Translations under genes and position numbers: made by a program | NCBI RefSeq assembly: GCF_001598235.1 | Contig: NZ_BCYO01000001.1 | Coordinates: forward strand, 310,001 to 374,000 | Reading direction: 5' to 3' | Length of the DNA: 64,000 nucleotides | Source of the DNA: Polaromonas jejuensis NBRC 106434 | Lineage (GTDB): Bacteria; Pseudomonadota; Gammaproteobacteria; Burkholderiales; Burkholderiaceae_C | Notes under the pieces: generated by a model | Seen by the model: only the letters and a program-made list of their open reading frames with translations | What the model was told of the DNA's origin: nothing | Database searches by the model: none | Shown: positions 1 to 8,890 of the stretch, in pieces | Layout: each line of letters opens with the position of its first letter | Numbering within the stretch: the first letter of the stretch is position 1

Positions 1-943
1 CCGCTTTGCGCTTCGCCGTGAGGCCGCCGCGCAGTCCCTGCAGGCCCAAATAAGTGGGCGCGATGGCCTCCAGTGCCGCCGGCGCAATGCCCAGTGCCTG
101 CAGGCCAGGCAGCTTGCCGCTGGCGACGTTGTCGGTTTCCATGGCGTCGAGATTGTCCTGGCTCAGCAGCGGCTCGCCCGGCGCCAGCGCCATCAGCCGG
201 GCCTGCAAACGCGCCAGCGGCGCAGGCAGCCCGATCACGGGACGGCCCTTGCCGCCCTTGATGCCGGCGTAATGGCCTGCCAGCTTCACCAATTGCCGTA
301 GCGTGAAGACTTCGGGCCCGCAAACTTCATAGATCTGGTCTATCGTGCCCCTGTCCTGCAGGCAGTGCAGCACCGCGCTGGCAACGTCCTCGACCCACAC
401 GGGCTGAAAGCGTGCCTCGCTGGCGGCCAGCGGCACCACTGGAGCCAGTCGCTGCAGCCGGGCAAAGGTGTTGAGGAATTTGTCTTCCGGGCCAAAAATC
501 ACGCTGGGGCGCAGCACCGTCACATCCAGCCCGCTGCTGAGCAGCACCGTTTCGCCGCGCGCCTTGCTGCGCTGGTATTTTGATGCCGCGCTGAGCGAAG
601 CGCCCAGCGCGCTGACATGCACGATGCGCCGCAGGCCGCTGGCCTCGCAGGCACGCGCCAGCTCCAGCGGCAACTGGACATGCGCCTTTTCAAAGTCGGC
701 TTCCGAGCCGTGCAAAATGCCCACCAGGTTGACCACCGCCTCGTGCCCGGCCAGCAAGGGCGCGAGCGAGGCACTGTCATGCACATCGACCTCGACCACG
801 TCGACCAACGGCAGCACCTGCAGGTGCCGGGCCTTGTCGCTGCGACGCGTGGCCACGGTCACGCGGCATTGCTGGCGGACCAGTTTTTCGCACACATGAC
901 CGCCGATAAAACCGGTACCACCCAGGAGAAGAACTTTTTCCAT
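1..943 (-). CDS. NAD(P)-binding SDR-like protein, complex I NDUFA9 family (3' end cut off)
   Basis: About 313 residues are visible; the gene runs off the left edge, so its C-terminus is missing. The N-terminus MEKVLLLGGTGFIGGHV is a Rossmann fold of the atypical short-chain dehydrogenase type with the GGTGFIG dinucleotide motif, followed by conserved segments such as VNLVGIL, HVSALGA, SKAxGE and LRPSVIFGPED. The canonical YxxxK is altered (KYQRSKA), as in the NDUFA9/NAD-dependent epimerase-like group. Bacterial members are usually annotated as complex I NDUFA9-like or sugar-nucleotide epimerase-like; the true substrate is not known. ATG at 943 is the first start after an upstream gap. It lies downstream of, and on the same strand as, the thioesterase gene (85 bp gap). 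Family assignment is good, function inferred. Confidence 0.85.
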   Translation of the reverse strand, partial: MEKVLLLGGTGFIGGHVCEKLVRQQCRVTVATRRSDKARHLQVLPLVDVVEVDVHDSASLAPLLAGHEAVVNLVGILHGSEADFEKAHVQLPLELARACEASGLRRIVHVSALGASLSAASKYQRSKARGETVLLSSGLDVTVLRPSVIFGPEDKFLNTFARLQRLAPVVPLAASEARFQPVWVEDVASAVLHCLQDRGTIDQIYEVCGPEVFTLRQLVKLAGHYAGIKGGKGRPVIGLPAPLARLQARLMALAPGEPLLSQDNLDAMETDNVASGKLPGLQALGIAPAALEAIAPTYLGLQGLRGGLTAKRKA

Positions 944-1028
944 AAACCCTAATTTAGCGTGTTTGTGGGGGTCTTACGTGAAAAGTTGACATCTCTTCCG
1001 CCCTCGGCCCTGCGGCTGCCGCTGGCGG

Positions 1029-1487
1029 TCAATCCCGGACGATTTTGCGCGGTCTGCCGGAGTCGTCAATCGCCACATAGGTCAGGCTGGCTTCCGTGAC
1101 CTTGATGTAGCGGCCCTGGGACCTAAAGCGCTCGGCATACACCTCGACCTGCACCGTGACGGAGGTCGTGCCGATGCGGCTGACGCTGGAAAAGAACGAC
1201 AGGATGTCGCCCACCCGGACCGGCTGCTTGAAGACGAACTGGTTGACGGCCACGGTGGCCATGCGGCCGTTGGCGTAGCGGGCAGGCAGGACCGAGCCCG
1301 CCAGGTCGACCTGGGCCATGACCCAGCCGCCAAAGATGTCGCCGTTGGCATTGCAGTCGCCGGGCATGGGGATCACCTTGAGCACCAGCTCCTTGTCGGT
1401 GGGCAGGTGGACGTTGAGGGGGTGTGCGTCGGCGTGAGCGCCGGCTTCGGCGGTAATGCCCGTGGGCGCGCTGGATTCGGAAGACAT
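1029..1487 (-). CDS. Acyl-CoA thioesterase, hotdog fold (YciA-like)
   Basis: A 152-residue hotdog-fold protein. The central segment MPGDCNANGDIFGGWVMAQ carries the conserved Asn and the Asp-x-Phe-Gly-Gly catalytic loop of YciA/BFIT-type acyl-CoA thioesterases, and the length matches that family. Such enzymes hydrolyse acyl-CoA to free acid and CoA in the cytoplasm. I chose the ATG at 1487 (MSSESSAPTG); upstream in-frame starts add an unconserved extension that overlaps the divergent ABC gene. The start lies 49 bp from that divergent ATG at 1537, so both promoters share this short gap. Confidence 0.88.
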   Translation of the reverse strand: MSSESSAPTGITAEAGAHADAHPLNVHLPTDKELVLKVIPMPGDCNANGDIFGGWVMAQVDLAGSVLPARYANGRMATVAVNQFVFKQPVRVGDILSFFSSVSRIGTTSVTVQVEVYAERFRSQGRYIKVTEASLTYVAIDDSGRPRKIVRD

Positions 1488-1536
1488 AGGCACAATCTGA
1501 ATAGAAATTAATACAAACCAGAAACGATTGTCCCTC

Positions 1537-3384
1537 ATGCGTTCCCGAGCTTCTACGGCCGATTCTTCCCTTCCTGTGCCTTCCGTGACGGCGGCAGGCT
1601 CCCGCACGGCGGCTACCCCTGCGCGCTCGGATCTCGGCACGCTGAAGCGGCTGTTTCCCTATTTGTGGGAGTACAAATGGCGTGTTTTTGCCGCGCTGAG
1701 CTTCATGGTGGGCGCCAAACTGGCCAATGTGGGCGTGCCGCTGCTGCTGAAAAACCTGGTCGACGCCATGAGTTTCAAGCCGGGCGACGTGCAGGCGGTG
1801 CTGGTGGTGCCGGCGGCCTTGCTGCTGGCCTACGGCCTGCTGCGCCTGTCGACCACGCTCTTTACCGAACTGCGCGAGCTGGTGTTTGCCAAGGCTACCG
1901 AAGGCGCGGCGCGGCGCATTTCGCTGGAGGTGTTCCGCCATCTGCATGCGCTCAGCCTGCGCTTTCACCTGGAGCGGCAAACCGGCGGCATGACGCGCGA
2001 CATCGAGCGCGGCACGCGCGGCGTGCATTCGCTGATCTCCTATTCGCTGTACAGCATCATCCCGACCCTGATCGAGGTCAGCCTGGTGCTGAGCCTGCTG
2101 GCCGTCAAGTTCGACGTCTGGTTTGCCGGCATCACCGGCATCGCGCTGGTGTTCTACATCTTTTTCACGGTCACCGTGACCGAATGGCGCACGAAATTCC
2201 GCAAGACCATGAACGAGCTGGATTCGTCGGCCCACAGCCGCGCCATCGACTCGCTGCTGAACTACGAGACCGTCAAATACTTCAACAATGAGGAATTCGA
2301 GGCCGCCCGCTACGACGAAAGCCTCAAGCGCTACCGCAAGGCCGCCATCAAGAGCCAGAACACGCTGAGCCTGCTCAACACCGGGCAGCAGCTGATCATC
2401 GCGCTCGGGCTGGTGGCCATGCTGTGGCGCGCCACGCAGGGCGTGGTCGATGGCCGCATGACGCTGGGCGACCTGGTCATGGTCAACGCCTTCATGATCC
2501 AGCTCTACATTCCGCTGGGCTTCCTGGGGGTGATTTACCGGGAAATCAAGCAGAGCCTGACCGACCTGGAAAAGATGTTCGCGCTGATGGAGCGGGAGCG
2601 CGAAATCGCCGACGAGCCGGGTGCGCAGCCGATCCGCATTGAGGCCTCGCCTGCCGTGCGCTTTGAAAACGTCGGCTTTGCCTACGACCCGGCGCGCCCC
2701 ATCCTGCACAACGTCAGCTTTGACATACCGCCGGGCAAGACGGTGGCGGTGGTGGGTTCGTCGGGGGCCGGCAAGTCCACCCTGGCGCGCCTCTTGTACC
2801 GCTTCTACGACGTGCAGCAGGGCCGCATCACCATTGCCGGGCAGGACATCAAGCATGTCACGCAGGCCAGTGTGCGCCAGGCCATTGGCATCGTGCCGCA
2901 GGACACCGTGCTGTTCAATGACACGGTGGAATACAACATTGCTTATGGCAAGCCCGGCGCCAGCCACTCCGAAGTCGAAGAAGCCGCCCGTGCGGCGCAC
3001 ATCCACGGCTTTATTGCCTCGACGCCGCTGGGGTATCAGACCATGGTGGGCGAGCGTGGCCTGAAATTGTCGGGCGGTGAAAAGCAGCGCGTGGCGATTG
3101 CCCGCACCCTGCTGAAAAACCCGCCGGTGGTGATTTTTGACGAAGCCACCTCGGCGCTGGATTCGGCCAACGAGCGCGCCATCCAGGGCGAACTGCGCGC
3201 CGCCGCGCAAAACAAGACGACGCTGGTGATTGCGCACCGCCTCTCCACCGTGGTCGATGCGCACGAAATCCTGGTGATGGACGCCGGGCAAATAGTGGAG
3301 CGCGGCACGCACGCGCAACTGCTGGACAGGCAAGGCGCTTATGCGCGGATGTGGGCGCTGCAGCAGAGTTCCGGCGAAATTTAA
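1537..3384 (+). CDS. ABC exporter, fused permease/ATPase, Atm1/ABCB7-like
   Basis: A 615-residue half-transporter: an N-terminal six-helix exporter domain (about residues 30-320), then a nucleotide-binding domain. Walker A is GSSGAGKST, the signature is LSGGEKQR, Walker B is VVIFDEATSALD and the H-loop is IAHRLST. The transmembrane part has ABCB7/Atm1-like segments (LRFHLERQTGGMTRDIERG, NYETVKYFNNEEFE), the NYETVK and FNNE motifs being typical of mitochondrial Atm1 and its bacterial homologues. Those export glutathione-linked sulfur or metal conjugates; this substrate is inferred. ATG at 1537 was chosen over a TTG nine bases upstream. Divergent from the thioesterase gene. Confidence 0.9.
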   Translation: MRSRASTADSSLPVPSVTAAGSRTAATPARSDLGTLKRLFPYLWEYKWRVFAALSFMVGAKLANVGVPLLLKNLVDAMSFKPGDVQAVLVVPAALLLAYGLLRLSTTLFTELRELVFAKATEGAARRISLEVFRHLHALSLRFHLERQTGGMTRDIERGTRGVHSLISYSLYSIIPTLIEVSLVLSLLAVKFDVWFAGITGIALVFYIFFTVTVTEWRTKFRKTMNELDSSAHSRAIDSLLNYETVKYFNNEEFEAARYDESLKRYRKAAIKSQNTLSLLNTGQQLIIALGLVAMLWRATQGVVDGRMTLGDLVMVNAFMIQLYIPLGFLGVIYREIKQSLTDLEKMFALMEREREIADEPGAQPIRIEASPAVRFENVGFAYDPARPILHNVSFDIPPGKTVAVVGSSGAGKSTLARLLYRFYDVQQGRITIAGQDIKHVTQASVRQAIGIVPQDTVLFNDTVEYNIAYGKPGASHSEVEEAARAAHIHGFIASTPLGYQTMVGERGLKLSGGEKQRVAIARTLLKNPPVVIFDEATSALDSANERAIQGELRAAAQNKTTLVIAHRLSTVVDAHEILVMDAGQIVERGTHAQLLDRQGAYARMWALQQSSGEI

Positions 3385-3390
3385 GAGGTA

Positions 3391-3443
3391 AATAGTGCTC
3401 CAGCCCTTGTTGTGAGGGCGCGGTAAGCTACTTATTTGATAGC
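3391..3443 (-). repeat. Short dispersed repeat (TAGCT family), intergenic copy
   Basis: Read on the minus strand this has the pattern GCTATCAAATAAGTAGCTT, a variable GC-rich loop, then CAAGGGCTGGAG. The same layout (GCTA near an A/T run, then GTAGCT, then GGGCTAGAGGCCAAAA) recurs at about 18131, 19921, 24368, 25359, 29992, 41939 and 49979. This copy lies just after the stop of the ABC exporter. Identity between copies was judged by eye. Confidence 0.55.
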
Positions 3444-3542
3444 GATTGGGGCTGTGAGGCGGCCGCAGCATTCCTTCGGCGTTTGCCGGCCATGGGTGTT
3501 CCCCCAAGGTCAGGCGCCCGCCAAGCTCGCATAATCCCCTCC

Positions 3543-4514
3543 ATGGAAACCAAATGGCTGGAAGATTTCGTCAGTCTGGCTGAAACGCGCAGTTTCAGCC
3601 GCTCTGCCCAACTGCGTCACGTCACACAGCCCGCGTTTTCGCGGCGCATCCAGGCGCTGGAAGCCTGGGCCGGCACCGACCTGGTGGACCGCAGTTCCTA
3701 CCCGACGCGCCTGACGCCGGCCGGCCAGACGCTGTACAGCCAGTCGCTGGAAATGCTGCAGGGCCTGCAGTCCACGCGCGCCATGCTGCGCGGCCACACC
3801 GCGGCCGGCCAGGACGTCATCGAGTTTGCGGTGCCGCACACGCTGGCCTTCACGTTCTTCCCGGCCTGGGTCAGCAGCCTGCGCGAGAAGTTCGGCCCCA
3901 TCAAAAGCCGCCTGATCGCGCTCAACGTGCACGACGCCGTGTTGCGCCTGGTCGAAGGCAGCTGCGACCTGCTGATCGCCTACCATCATGATTCCCAGCC
4001 CTTCCAGCTGGACCCCGACCGCTATGAAATGGTCTCGCTGGGCAAGGAGGTGCTGGCGCCCTTTTCGCGGGCCAACGCCGCGGGCGAGCCCGAGTTCAGC
4101 CTGCCGGGCCGGGCCGGGCAACCGCTGCCCTACCTGGGCTACGCGCCCGGCGCCTACCTGGGCCGGGTGGTGGACCTGATCCTCAAGCAGTCCAGCACCG
4201 CCATCCACCTGGACCGGGTCTATGAAACCGACATGGCCGAGGGCCTGAAAGCCATGGCGCTGGAGGGGCACGGCATTGCCTTTTTGCCGCTGAGCGCCGT
4301 CAAGAAAGAGCTCAAGGCCAAAAAGCTGGTCAGTGCCGGCCCTGATCTGGAGATGACCATGGACGTGCGCGTTTACCGCGAGCGGCCTACGTCGCAGGAG
4401 GCTGCCAAAACCCATGCCCAGGCGCTGTGGAACTATTTGCAGTCCCAGGCCAGCCAGGCCGGCGGCAAGGACAAGGCGGCAGGCCGGGGCGGCGCTCAGG
4501 CGGCGACTAGGTAG
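3543..4514 (+). CDS. LysR-type regulator, HypT (YjiE)-like
   Basis: A 323-residue LysR-type transcription factor. The winged helix-turn-helix is at residues 1-60 (METKWLEDFVSLAETRSFS, then SAQLRHVTQPAFSRRIQALE), followed by an effector-binding domain to about residue 300 and a low-complexity Ala/Gly-rich tail. The opening METKWLEDF and the RSSYPTRLTPAG segment resemble HypT/YjiE, the hypochlorite-responsive regulator of E. coli; that closeness is from memory and the inducer is inferred. ATG at 3543 is preferred because the HTH then begins at its usual position. No obvious target partner adjoins it; the glt operon follows 403 bp downstream on the same strand. Confidence 0.85.
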   Translation: METKWLEDFVSLAETRSFSRSAQLRHVTQPAFSRRIQALEAWAGTDLVDRSSYPTRLTPAGQTLYSQSLEMLQGLQSTRAMLRGHTAAGQDVIEFAVPHTLAFTFFPAWVSSLREKFGPIKSRLIALNVHDAVLRLVEGSCDLLIAYHHDSQPFQLDPDRYEMVSLGKEVLAPFSRANAAGEPEFSLPGRAGQPLPYLGYAPGAYLGRVVDLILKQSSTAIHLDRVYETDMAEGLKAMALEGHGIAFLPLSAVKKELKAKKLVSAGPDLEMTMDVRVYRERPTSQEAAKTHAQALWNYLQSQASQAGGKDKAAGRGGAQAATR

Positions 4515-4917
4515 CAACCCTTAGTCCTTATAAATAAAACGCATAGCTGGGCGCGCAAACAGCATTGGTGTTTTCAAGGCCGCAAACTTACAGTGCCACA
4601 CGTTCAAGGCAGGCCGCAACCGGCGGTCCATCCGGCTGACAGGCATGGATTGAAAGGCCGGGACGAAAACTGGCACAAAGACTGCTTACATTAACGTTAT
4701 AGTTCCGGGTTTTTATGCGCGCACCATTTTGGAAGCTCCAGCACCGTGTTTTTTTACTGCGTTCCATGCCTGTCCGTTTGACCGCTCGTTTTCGGGCGCG
4801 TGCTTTGCTGGCAGCCCAGGCTGTGCCGCTCTGAAGAGCCCGGGTAAACCTGGGCTTGGCCTGGTGGCCAGCTCTCTAAAATAGTTCGATAACCGTTTCA
4901 TTTCTATAGGAGACTCC
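4515..4917 (+). other. 403-bp leader region before gltI
   Basis: No convincing gene. The region holds the candidate sigma-54 promoter at 4671-4686, so the putative leader RNA would be about 220 nt. A GC hairpin-like stretch (GAGCCCGGGTAAACCTGGGCTTGG, around 4837-4860) lies shortly before the ribosome binding site AGGAG at 4909-4913, and could affect translation. The rest is unassigned. Confidence 0.5.
4671..4686 (+). promoter_or_regulatory. Candidate sigma-54 (-24/-12) promoter of the glt operon
   Basis: The sequence TGGCACAAAGACTGCT fits the sigma-54 consensus TGGCAC-N5-TTGC with one mismatch (C for the first T of TTGC). The GG and GC dinucleotides have the required 12-bp offset. Acidic amino acid importers of this type are sigma-54 dependent in pseudomonads under the AauRS two-component system, which makes this plausible. 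No activator gene is in the window. Confidence 0.5.
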
Positions 4918-5817
4918 ATGAAACTCAAGCTAATCGCTTTGTCCGTCGCCCTGCTCGCTGGCGGCGGCGCATTTGCGCAAGGCGCCGACACGCTTGCCAA
5001 AGTCAAGGCCTCGGGCGTTGTGACCATGGGTGTTCGCGACTCCTCTGGCGCACTGTCCTATACGCTGGGCGACGGCAAGTACACCGGTTACCACGTTGAA
5101 ATCTGTGAGCGCATCGTCGCCAACCTGGAAAAAGCGGCCGGCCGCAAGCTCGAAGTGAAATACCAGCCGGTGACCTCGCAAAACCGCATTCCGCTCGTGC
5201 AAAACGGCACGGTGGACATTGAGTGCGGCTCCACCACCAACAACCTGGCGCGTCAGAAGGACGTGGCTTTTGTGGACACCACTTTCGTGGAAGAAGTCCG
5301 CATCGCCGTGAAGGCCAGCTCCGGCATCACCTCGGTCTCCCAGCTCAACGGCAAGACCGTGGCCACCACCACCGGAACGACGTCGGTGCAGACGCTGCGC
5401 AGGAACAAGCGCGCCGCCGGCGTTGACTTCAAGGAAGTTTTCGGCAAGGACCACTCCGACAGCTTCCTGCTGCTCGAGTCGGGTCGCGCCGATGCGTTTG
5501 TCATGGACGGCTCCATCCTGGCCGGCAACATCGCGACGGCCAAGAAGCCATCCGACTTCAAGATCGTCGGTGAGGTGCTGAGCGTTGAGCCCATCGCCAT
5601 CATGATCCGCAAGGACGATCCCTGGTTCAAGCGCATGGCTGACGACACGGTCAAGAGCATGATCAAGTCGGGCGAGATGAACAAGCTGTGGACCAAATGG
5701 TTCCTGCAGCCGATTCCGCCGAAGAACACCAAGGTCGGCCTGGCGCTGAGCGTCAGCACCAAGGCCGCCTGGGACAACCCGAATGACAAGCCCATGGAAG
5801 AATACGTCCAGAAGTAA
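4918..5817 (+). CDS. gltI: Glutamate/aspartate ABC transporter, periplasmic binding protein
   Basis: A 299-residue family 3 solute-binding protein. It has a cleavable signal peptide (MKLKLIALSVALLAGGGAFA, cut before QG) and the GltI-type body: SGVVTMGVRDSSGALSY, the QPVTSQNRIPLVQNGTVDIE segment, CGSTTNN, and DSFLLLESGRADAFVMDG. It delivers acidic amino acids to the GltJK permease. The start is well supported by AGGAG six bases upstream. It leads the operon and is separated from gltJ by a hairpin that may partly terminate transcription, which would favour excess binding protein. Glutamate/aspartate specificity is inferred from the match to GltI/AatJ. Confidence 0.93.
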   Translation: MKLKLIALSVALLAGGGAFAQGADTLAKVKASGVVTMGVRDSSGALSYTLGDGKYTGYHVEICERIVANLEKAAGRKLEVKYQPVTSQNRIPLVQNGTVDIECGSTTNNLARQKDVAFVDTTFVEEVRIAVKASSGITSVSQLNGKTVATTTGTTSVQTLRRNKRAAGVDFKEVFGKDHSDSFLLLESGRADAFVMDGSILAGNIATAKKPSDFKIVGEVLSVEPIAIMIRKDDPWFKRMADDTVKSMIKSGEMNKLWTKWFLQPIPPKNTKVGLALSVSTKAAWDNPNDKPMEEYVQK

Positions 5818-5835
5818 ACCGGGCTGCCGACGTGA

Positions 5836-5869
5836 AAACCCCGCCGGTCGTCTTGCCCGGGCGGGGTTT
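5836..5869 (+). terminator. Intra-operon hairpin after gltI
   Basis: AAACCCCGCC pairs with GGCGGGGTTT across a 14-15 nt loop, followed by the weak tract CTCGTTTACT. It sits 18 bp after the gltI stop and 50 bp before gltJ, a place where partial terminators or mRNA-stabilising hairpins are usual in binding-protein operons. Confidence 0.65.
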
Positions 5870-5919
5870 CTCGTTTACTGTCGCTAAAAATTACACAACA
5901 ACCATTTGCGGGAGCCGTG

Positions 5920-6642
5920 ATGACTTGGGATTGGCAGGTATTCTTAAACGACGACGGTAGCGGTCGTACCTATCTGCGGTGGATGTTCGACGCCTGGGGC
6001 TGGACACTGTCTGTCGCAGGCTGTGCATGGGTGGTGTCCATGGTGCTGGGGGCCTTGATGGGGACCTTTCGGACTCTGCCCAACAGCCCCTGGCTGGTGC
6101 GGCTGAGCAATGCGTGGGTGGAGCTGTTCCGCAACATCCCGCTGCTGGTCCAGATCTTTGTCTGGTATTTCGTCGTGCCAAAGGTGATCCCGCCCATGAG
6201 GGACGTCCCCGGCTTCGTTCTGGTGGTCCTGGCGCTGGGATTTTTTACCTCGGCCCGTATTGCCGAGCAGGTGCGCGCCGGGGTGCAGGCCTTGCCGCGC
6301 GGCCAGCGTTATGCCGGCATGGCGCTGGGCTTTACCACCTTTCAGACCTATCGCTATGTGATATTGCCCATGGCTTTTCGCATCATCATTCCACCGCTCA
6401 CCAGCGAGTCGATGAACCTGCTGAAGAACTCTTCGGTGGCGTTTGCCGTGTCGATTGCCGAACTCACCATGTTTGCCATGCAGGCGCAGGAAGAGACCTC
6501 GCGCGGTATCGAGATTTATATCGCCGTGACGGGGCTGTACGCCATTTCAGCGTTTGCAGTGAACCGCGTCATGGCCCTGGTCGAGAAAAAAATGCGGATT
6601 CCCGGCTACATCGTGGCCGGCACTGCGGGCGGAGGGCACTGA
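5920..6642 (+). CDS. gltJ: Glutamate/aspartate ABC transporter permease GltJ
   Basis: A 240-residue inner-membrane permease of the HisMQ type with a long N-terminal preface (MTWDWQVFLNDDGSGRTYL) typical of GltJ, then about five membrane segments. The cytoplasmic EAA loop reads EQVRAGVQALPRGQRYAGMA and is followed by LPMAFRIIIPPL. It pairs with GltK to form the channel, driven by GltL. ATG at 5920 is preferred over the GTG directly before it, with GGGAG upstream. The stop is one base before the gltK ATG, so translation is probably coupled. Confidence 0.92.
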   Translation: MTWDWQVFLNDDGSGRTYLRWMFDAWGWTLSVAGCAWVVSMVLGALMGTFRTLPNSPWLVRLSNAWVELFRNIPLLVQIFVWYFVVPKVIPPMRDVPGFVLVVLALGFFTSARIAEQVRAGVQALPRGQRYAGMALGFTTFQTYRYVILPMAFRIIIPPLTSESMNLLKNSSVAFAVSIAELTMFAMQAQEETSRGIEIYIAVTGLYAISAFAVNRVMALVEKKMRIPGYIVAGTAGGGH

Positions 6643-6643
6643 C

Positions 6644-7312
6644 ATGCTGGGACTCGACCTGAGCTTTCTGAACTGGGAGATCATCTCCAAGTTCGTCATG
6701 AACGGATTCATCTTCAGCATTCAGCTGACGGTGATTGCCACCCTGGGCGGCATTGTGCTGGGGACCCTGCTGGCCCTGATGCGCCTGTCGGGCCGGCAGG
6801 TGCTGATGGTTCCCGCGACCATTTACGTCAACGGCATGCGCTCCATTCCGCTGGTGATGGTGATCCTGTGGTTCTTCCTGCTGGTGCCCACCATCATAGG
6901 CAAGCCGATTGGCGCCGAACTCTCGGCCACGATCACCTTTGTGGCCTTTGAAGCGGCTTATTTCAGCGAAATCATGCGGGCCGGCATCCAGTCGATTTCG
7001 CGCGGGCAGGTCAATGCCGGGCGCGCCCTGGGCATGACTTACGGCCAGAACATGCGGCTGGTCATCCTGCCGCAGGCATTTCGCAACATGGTGCCGGTGC
7101 TGCTCACGCAGACCATCATCCTGTTTCAGGACACCTCGCTGGTGTATGCCATTGGTGCTTACGACCTGCTCAAGGGCTTTACCACCGCGGGCAAGATCTA
7201 TGGCCGGCCCGAGGAGGCCTATCTGCTGGCCGCCGTGGTTTATTTTGTGATGTGCTACAGCTTGTCCTATATGGTCAAGCAGCTGAACCGCAGAATCGCC
7301 ATCATTCGCTGA
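6644..7312 (+). CDS. gltK: Glutamate/aspartate ABC transporter permease GltK
   Basis: A 222-residue permease with about five membrane helices. The EAA loop EIMRAGIQSISRGQVNAGRA is followed by LPQAFRNMVPVLLTQTI, which makes the contact site for the GltL ATPase. It starts one base after gltJ ends and has the length expected for GltK. Together with gltJ it forms the heterodimeric inner-membrane channel. Confidence 0.92.
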   Translation: MLGLDLSFLNWEIISKFVMNGFIFSIQLTVIATLGGIVLGTLLALMRLSGRQVLMVPATIYVNGMRSIPLVMVILWFFLLVPTIIGKPIGAELSATITFVAFEAAYFSEIMRAGIQSISRGQVNAGRALGMTYGQNMRLVILPQAFRNMVPVLLTQTIILFQDTSLVYAIGAYDLLKGFTTAGKIYGRPEEAYLLAAVVYFVMCYSLSYMVKQLNRRIAIIR

Positions 7313-7359
7313 GAAGCAGTGTCAAGACATAGCTCTCAAAGAGCACTCTGGAGAATAAG

Positions 7360-8097
7360 ATGATTGAGTTAAAAGAAGTTTCCAAATGGTACGGTGACGT
7401 GCAGGTTCTCAACAACTGCACCACCAGCATCAAAAAAGGCGAAGTGGTTGTGGTCTGCGGACCCTCCGGTTCGGGCAAGTCGACGCTGATCAAGGCCATC
7501 AATGCGCTGGAACCCTTCCAGAAGGGCCAGATCTTTGTTGACGGCCAGGCCGTGCACGACCCGAAAACCGACTTGCCCAAGCTGCGCAGCCGCGTGGGCA
7601 TGGTGTTCCAGAATTTCGAGTTGTTTCCCCACCTGAGCGTCACTGAAAACCTGACGCTGGCTCAGGTCAAGGTGCTGGGCCGCAAGGCGGATGAGGCCAA
7701 AACCCATGGCCTGAAATACCTGGACCGCGTCGGCCTGATGGCCCACAAGGACAAATTTCCCGGCCAGCTTTCCGGTGGCCAGCAGCAGCGCGTGGCGATT
7801 GCCCGGGCGCTCAGCATGGACCCGATTGCCATGCTGTTTGACGAGCCGACCTCCGCGCTCGACCCCGAGATGGTGGGCGAGGTGCTGGACTGCATGATGG
7901 GCCTGGCCCTGGAGGGCATGACCATGATGGTGGTCACGCACGAAATGGGCTTTGCCAAAAAAGTCGGCAGCCGCGTGATCTTCATGGACGTGGGCGGCCG
8001 CATTCTGGAAGACTGCTCCAAAGATGAGTTTTTCAGCCACCCGGAAAACCGCCAGGCGCGCACCAAGGACTTCCTGAACAAGATCCTTCAGCACTGA
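7360..8097 (+). CDS. gltL: Glutamate/aspartate ABC transporter ATPase GltL
   Basis: A 245-residue cytoplasmic nucleotide-binding subunit. Walker A is [10 protein letters not shown], the Q-loop is [10 protein letters not shown], the signature is [10 protein letters not shown], Walker B is [14 protein letters not shown] and the switch is VTHEMGFA. The FELFPHLSV segment is characteristic of polar amino acid importers. It follows gltK by 47 bp with GGAG before the ATG, and closes the operon. Confidence 0.94.
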   Translation: MIELKEVSKWYGDVQVLNNCTTSIKKGEVVVVCGPSGSGKSTLIKAINALEPFQKGQIFVDGQAVHDPKTDLPKLRSRVGMVFQNFELFPHLSVTENLTLAQVKVLGRKADEAKTHGLKYLDRVGLMAHKDKFPGQLSGGQQQRVAIARALSMDPIAMLFDEPTSALDPEMVGEVLDCMMGLALEGMTMMVVTHEMGFAKKVGSRVIFMDVGGRILEDCSKDEFFSHPENRQARTKDFLNKILQH

Positions 8098-8414
8098 GCG
8101 GTAAGGCTGACCGGTAAAGGCCAGGCCGAAACCGGGTCAGCACTGCCGATGCCAGTATTGAAACCTCATGCGAACCACTTTGACTGCCACCCCGTATGCC
8201 CAGGCGTACCCGCTTGCTGCCTGCGCGGCAGCGATGGGCTGCGCCTGCGCAGGGTGCCGCGTCCAGTGGCCGCATCAGCCGGTTGCACATTCCTGAGCCC
8301 GGCGATCCACTCCCCATCCTTTATTCTTTAGCGCTACTTCTGGATCACCGGGCCCCCGCCTTCAGCGCGGCTTGCCCGTCAGCCTTTCCGGGCATTTTGA
8401 TTCAGGAGTTCCCC
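8098..8414 (+). other. 317-bp gap between gltL and rnk
   Basis: An imperfect hairpin (GCTGACCGGT at 8106-8115 with ACCGGGTCAGC at 8131-8141) lies just after gltL and may protect or end the operon mRNA, but there is no U-run. The remainder shows no gene I can support. The rnk ribosome binding site CAGGAG is at its end. Confidence 0.4.
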
Positions 8415-8834
8415 ATGTCCATTTCAACCCCGTCGGCACGTTTGCTGACCGAGCTCGACCACATCCGCATCAGCAAGCTGCTGCAGCGCCCCGCCTTGGC
8501 TTCAACAGAACTGGCTGCGGCGATTGAGGAGGTCATCGACGGCGCCGAGCTGATTTCTTCCTACGACGCACCGCCCACTCTGGTGACCATGTACTCGCAG
8601 GTTCTGATTGCCGATACGCAAACCGGCGAGCAGCGAAAGTTGACGCTGTGCTACCCTGATGATGCCGAACCGGCGACGGGATTTGTTTCCGTACTGTCCC
8701 CGGTGGGCAGCAGTTTGCTGGGCCTGTCGGCGGGCCAGCTGGCCACCTGGCGCATGCCCCATGGCAGCACGGCATCGGCGCAAATACTGGAGATTCTTTT
8801 TCAGCCCGAAGAAAGCGGCGACTATCTTCTGTAG
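8415..8834 (+). CDS. rnk: Nucleoside diphosphate kinase regulator Rnk / GreA-GreB-like
   Basis: A 139-residue protein with a short N-terminal helical part and the C-terminal FKBP-like domain shared by Rnk and the Gre factors. Recognisable stretches are [20 protein letters not shown], and [18 protein letters not shown], the last being the hallmark of this domain. Rnk lacks the long Gre coiled coil and binds RNA polymerase. The ATG is 6 bases after CAGGAG. It is 56 bp upstream of pyrC; there is no clear functional link. Confidence 0.85.
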   Translation: MSISTPSARLLTELDHIRISKLLQRPALASTELAAAIEEVIDGAELISSYDAPPTLVTMYSQVLIADTQTGEQRKLTLCYPDDAEPATGFVSVLSPVGSSLLGLSAGQLATWRMPHGSTASAQILEILFQPEESGDYLL

Positions 8835-8890
8835 CCACCGGGGCCCGCGAGGCAGGCCTGCTCGGCGCCGGCAATGCGACAATTCAAGGC

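Noticed and set aside
1123-3507. Long open frame on the minus strand opposite the ABC exporter
   Set aside because: It lies fully antisense to a well-supported ABC gene and has no recognisable domain; such frames are common in GC-rich DNA.
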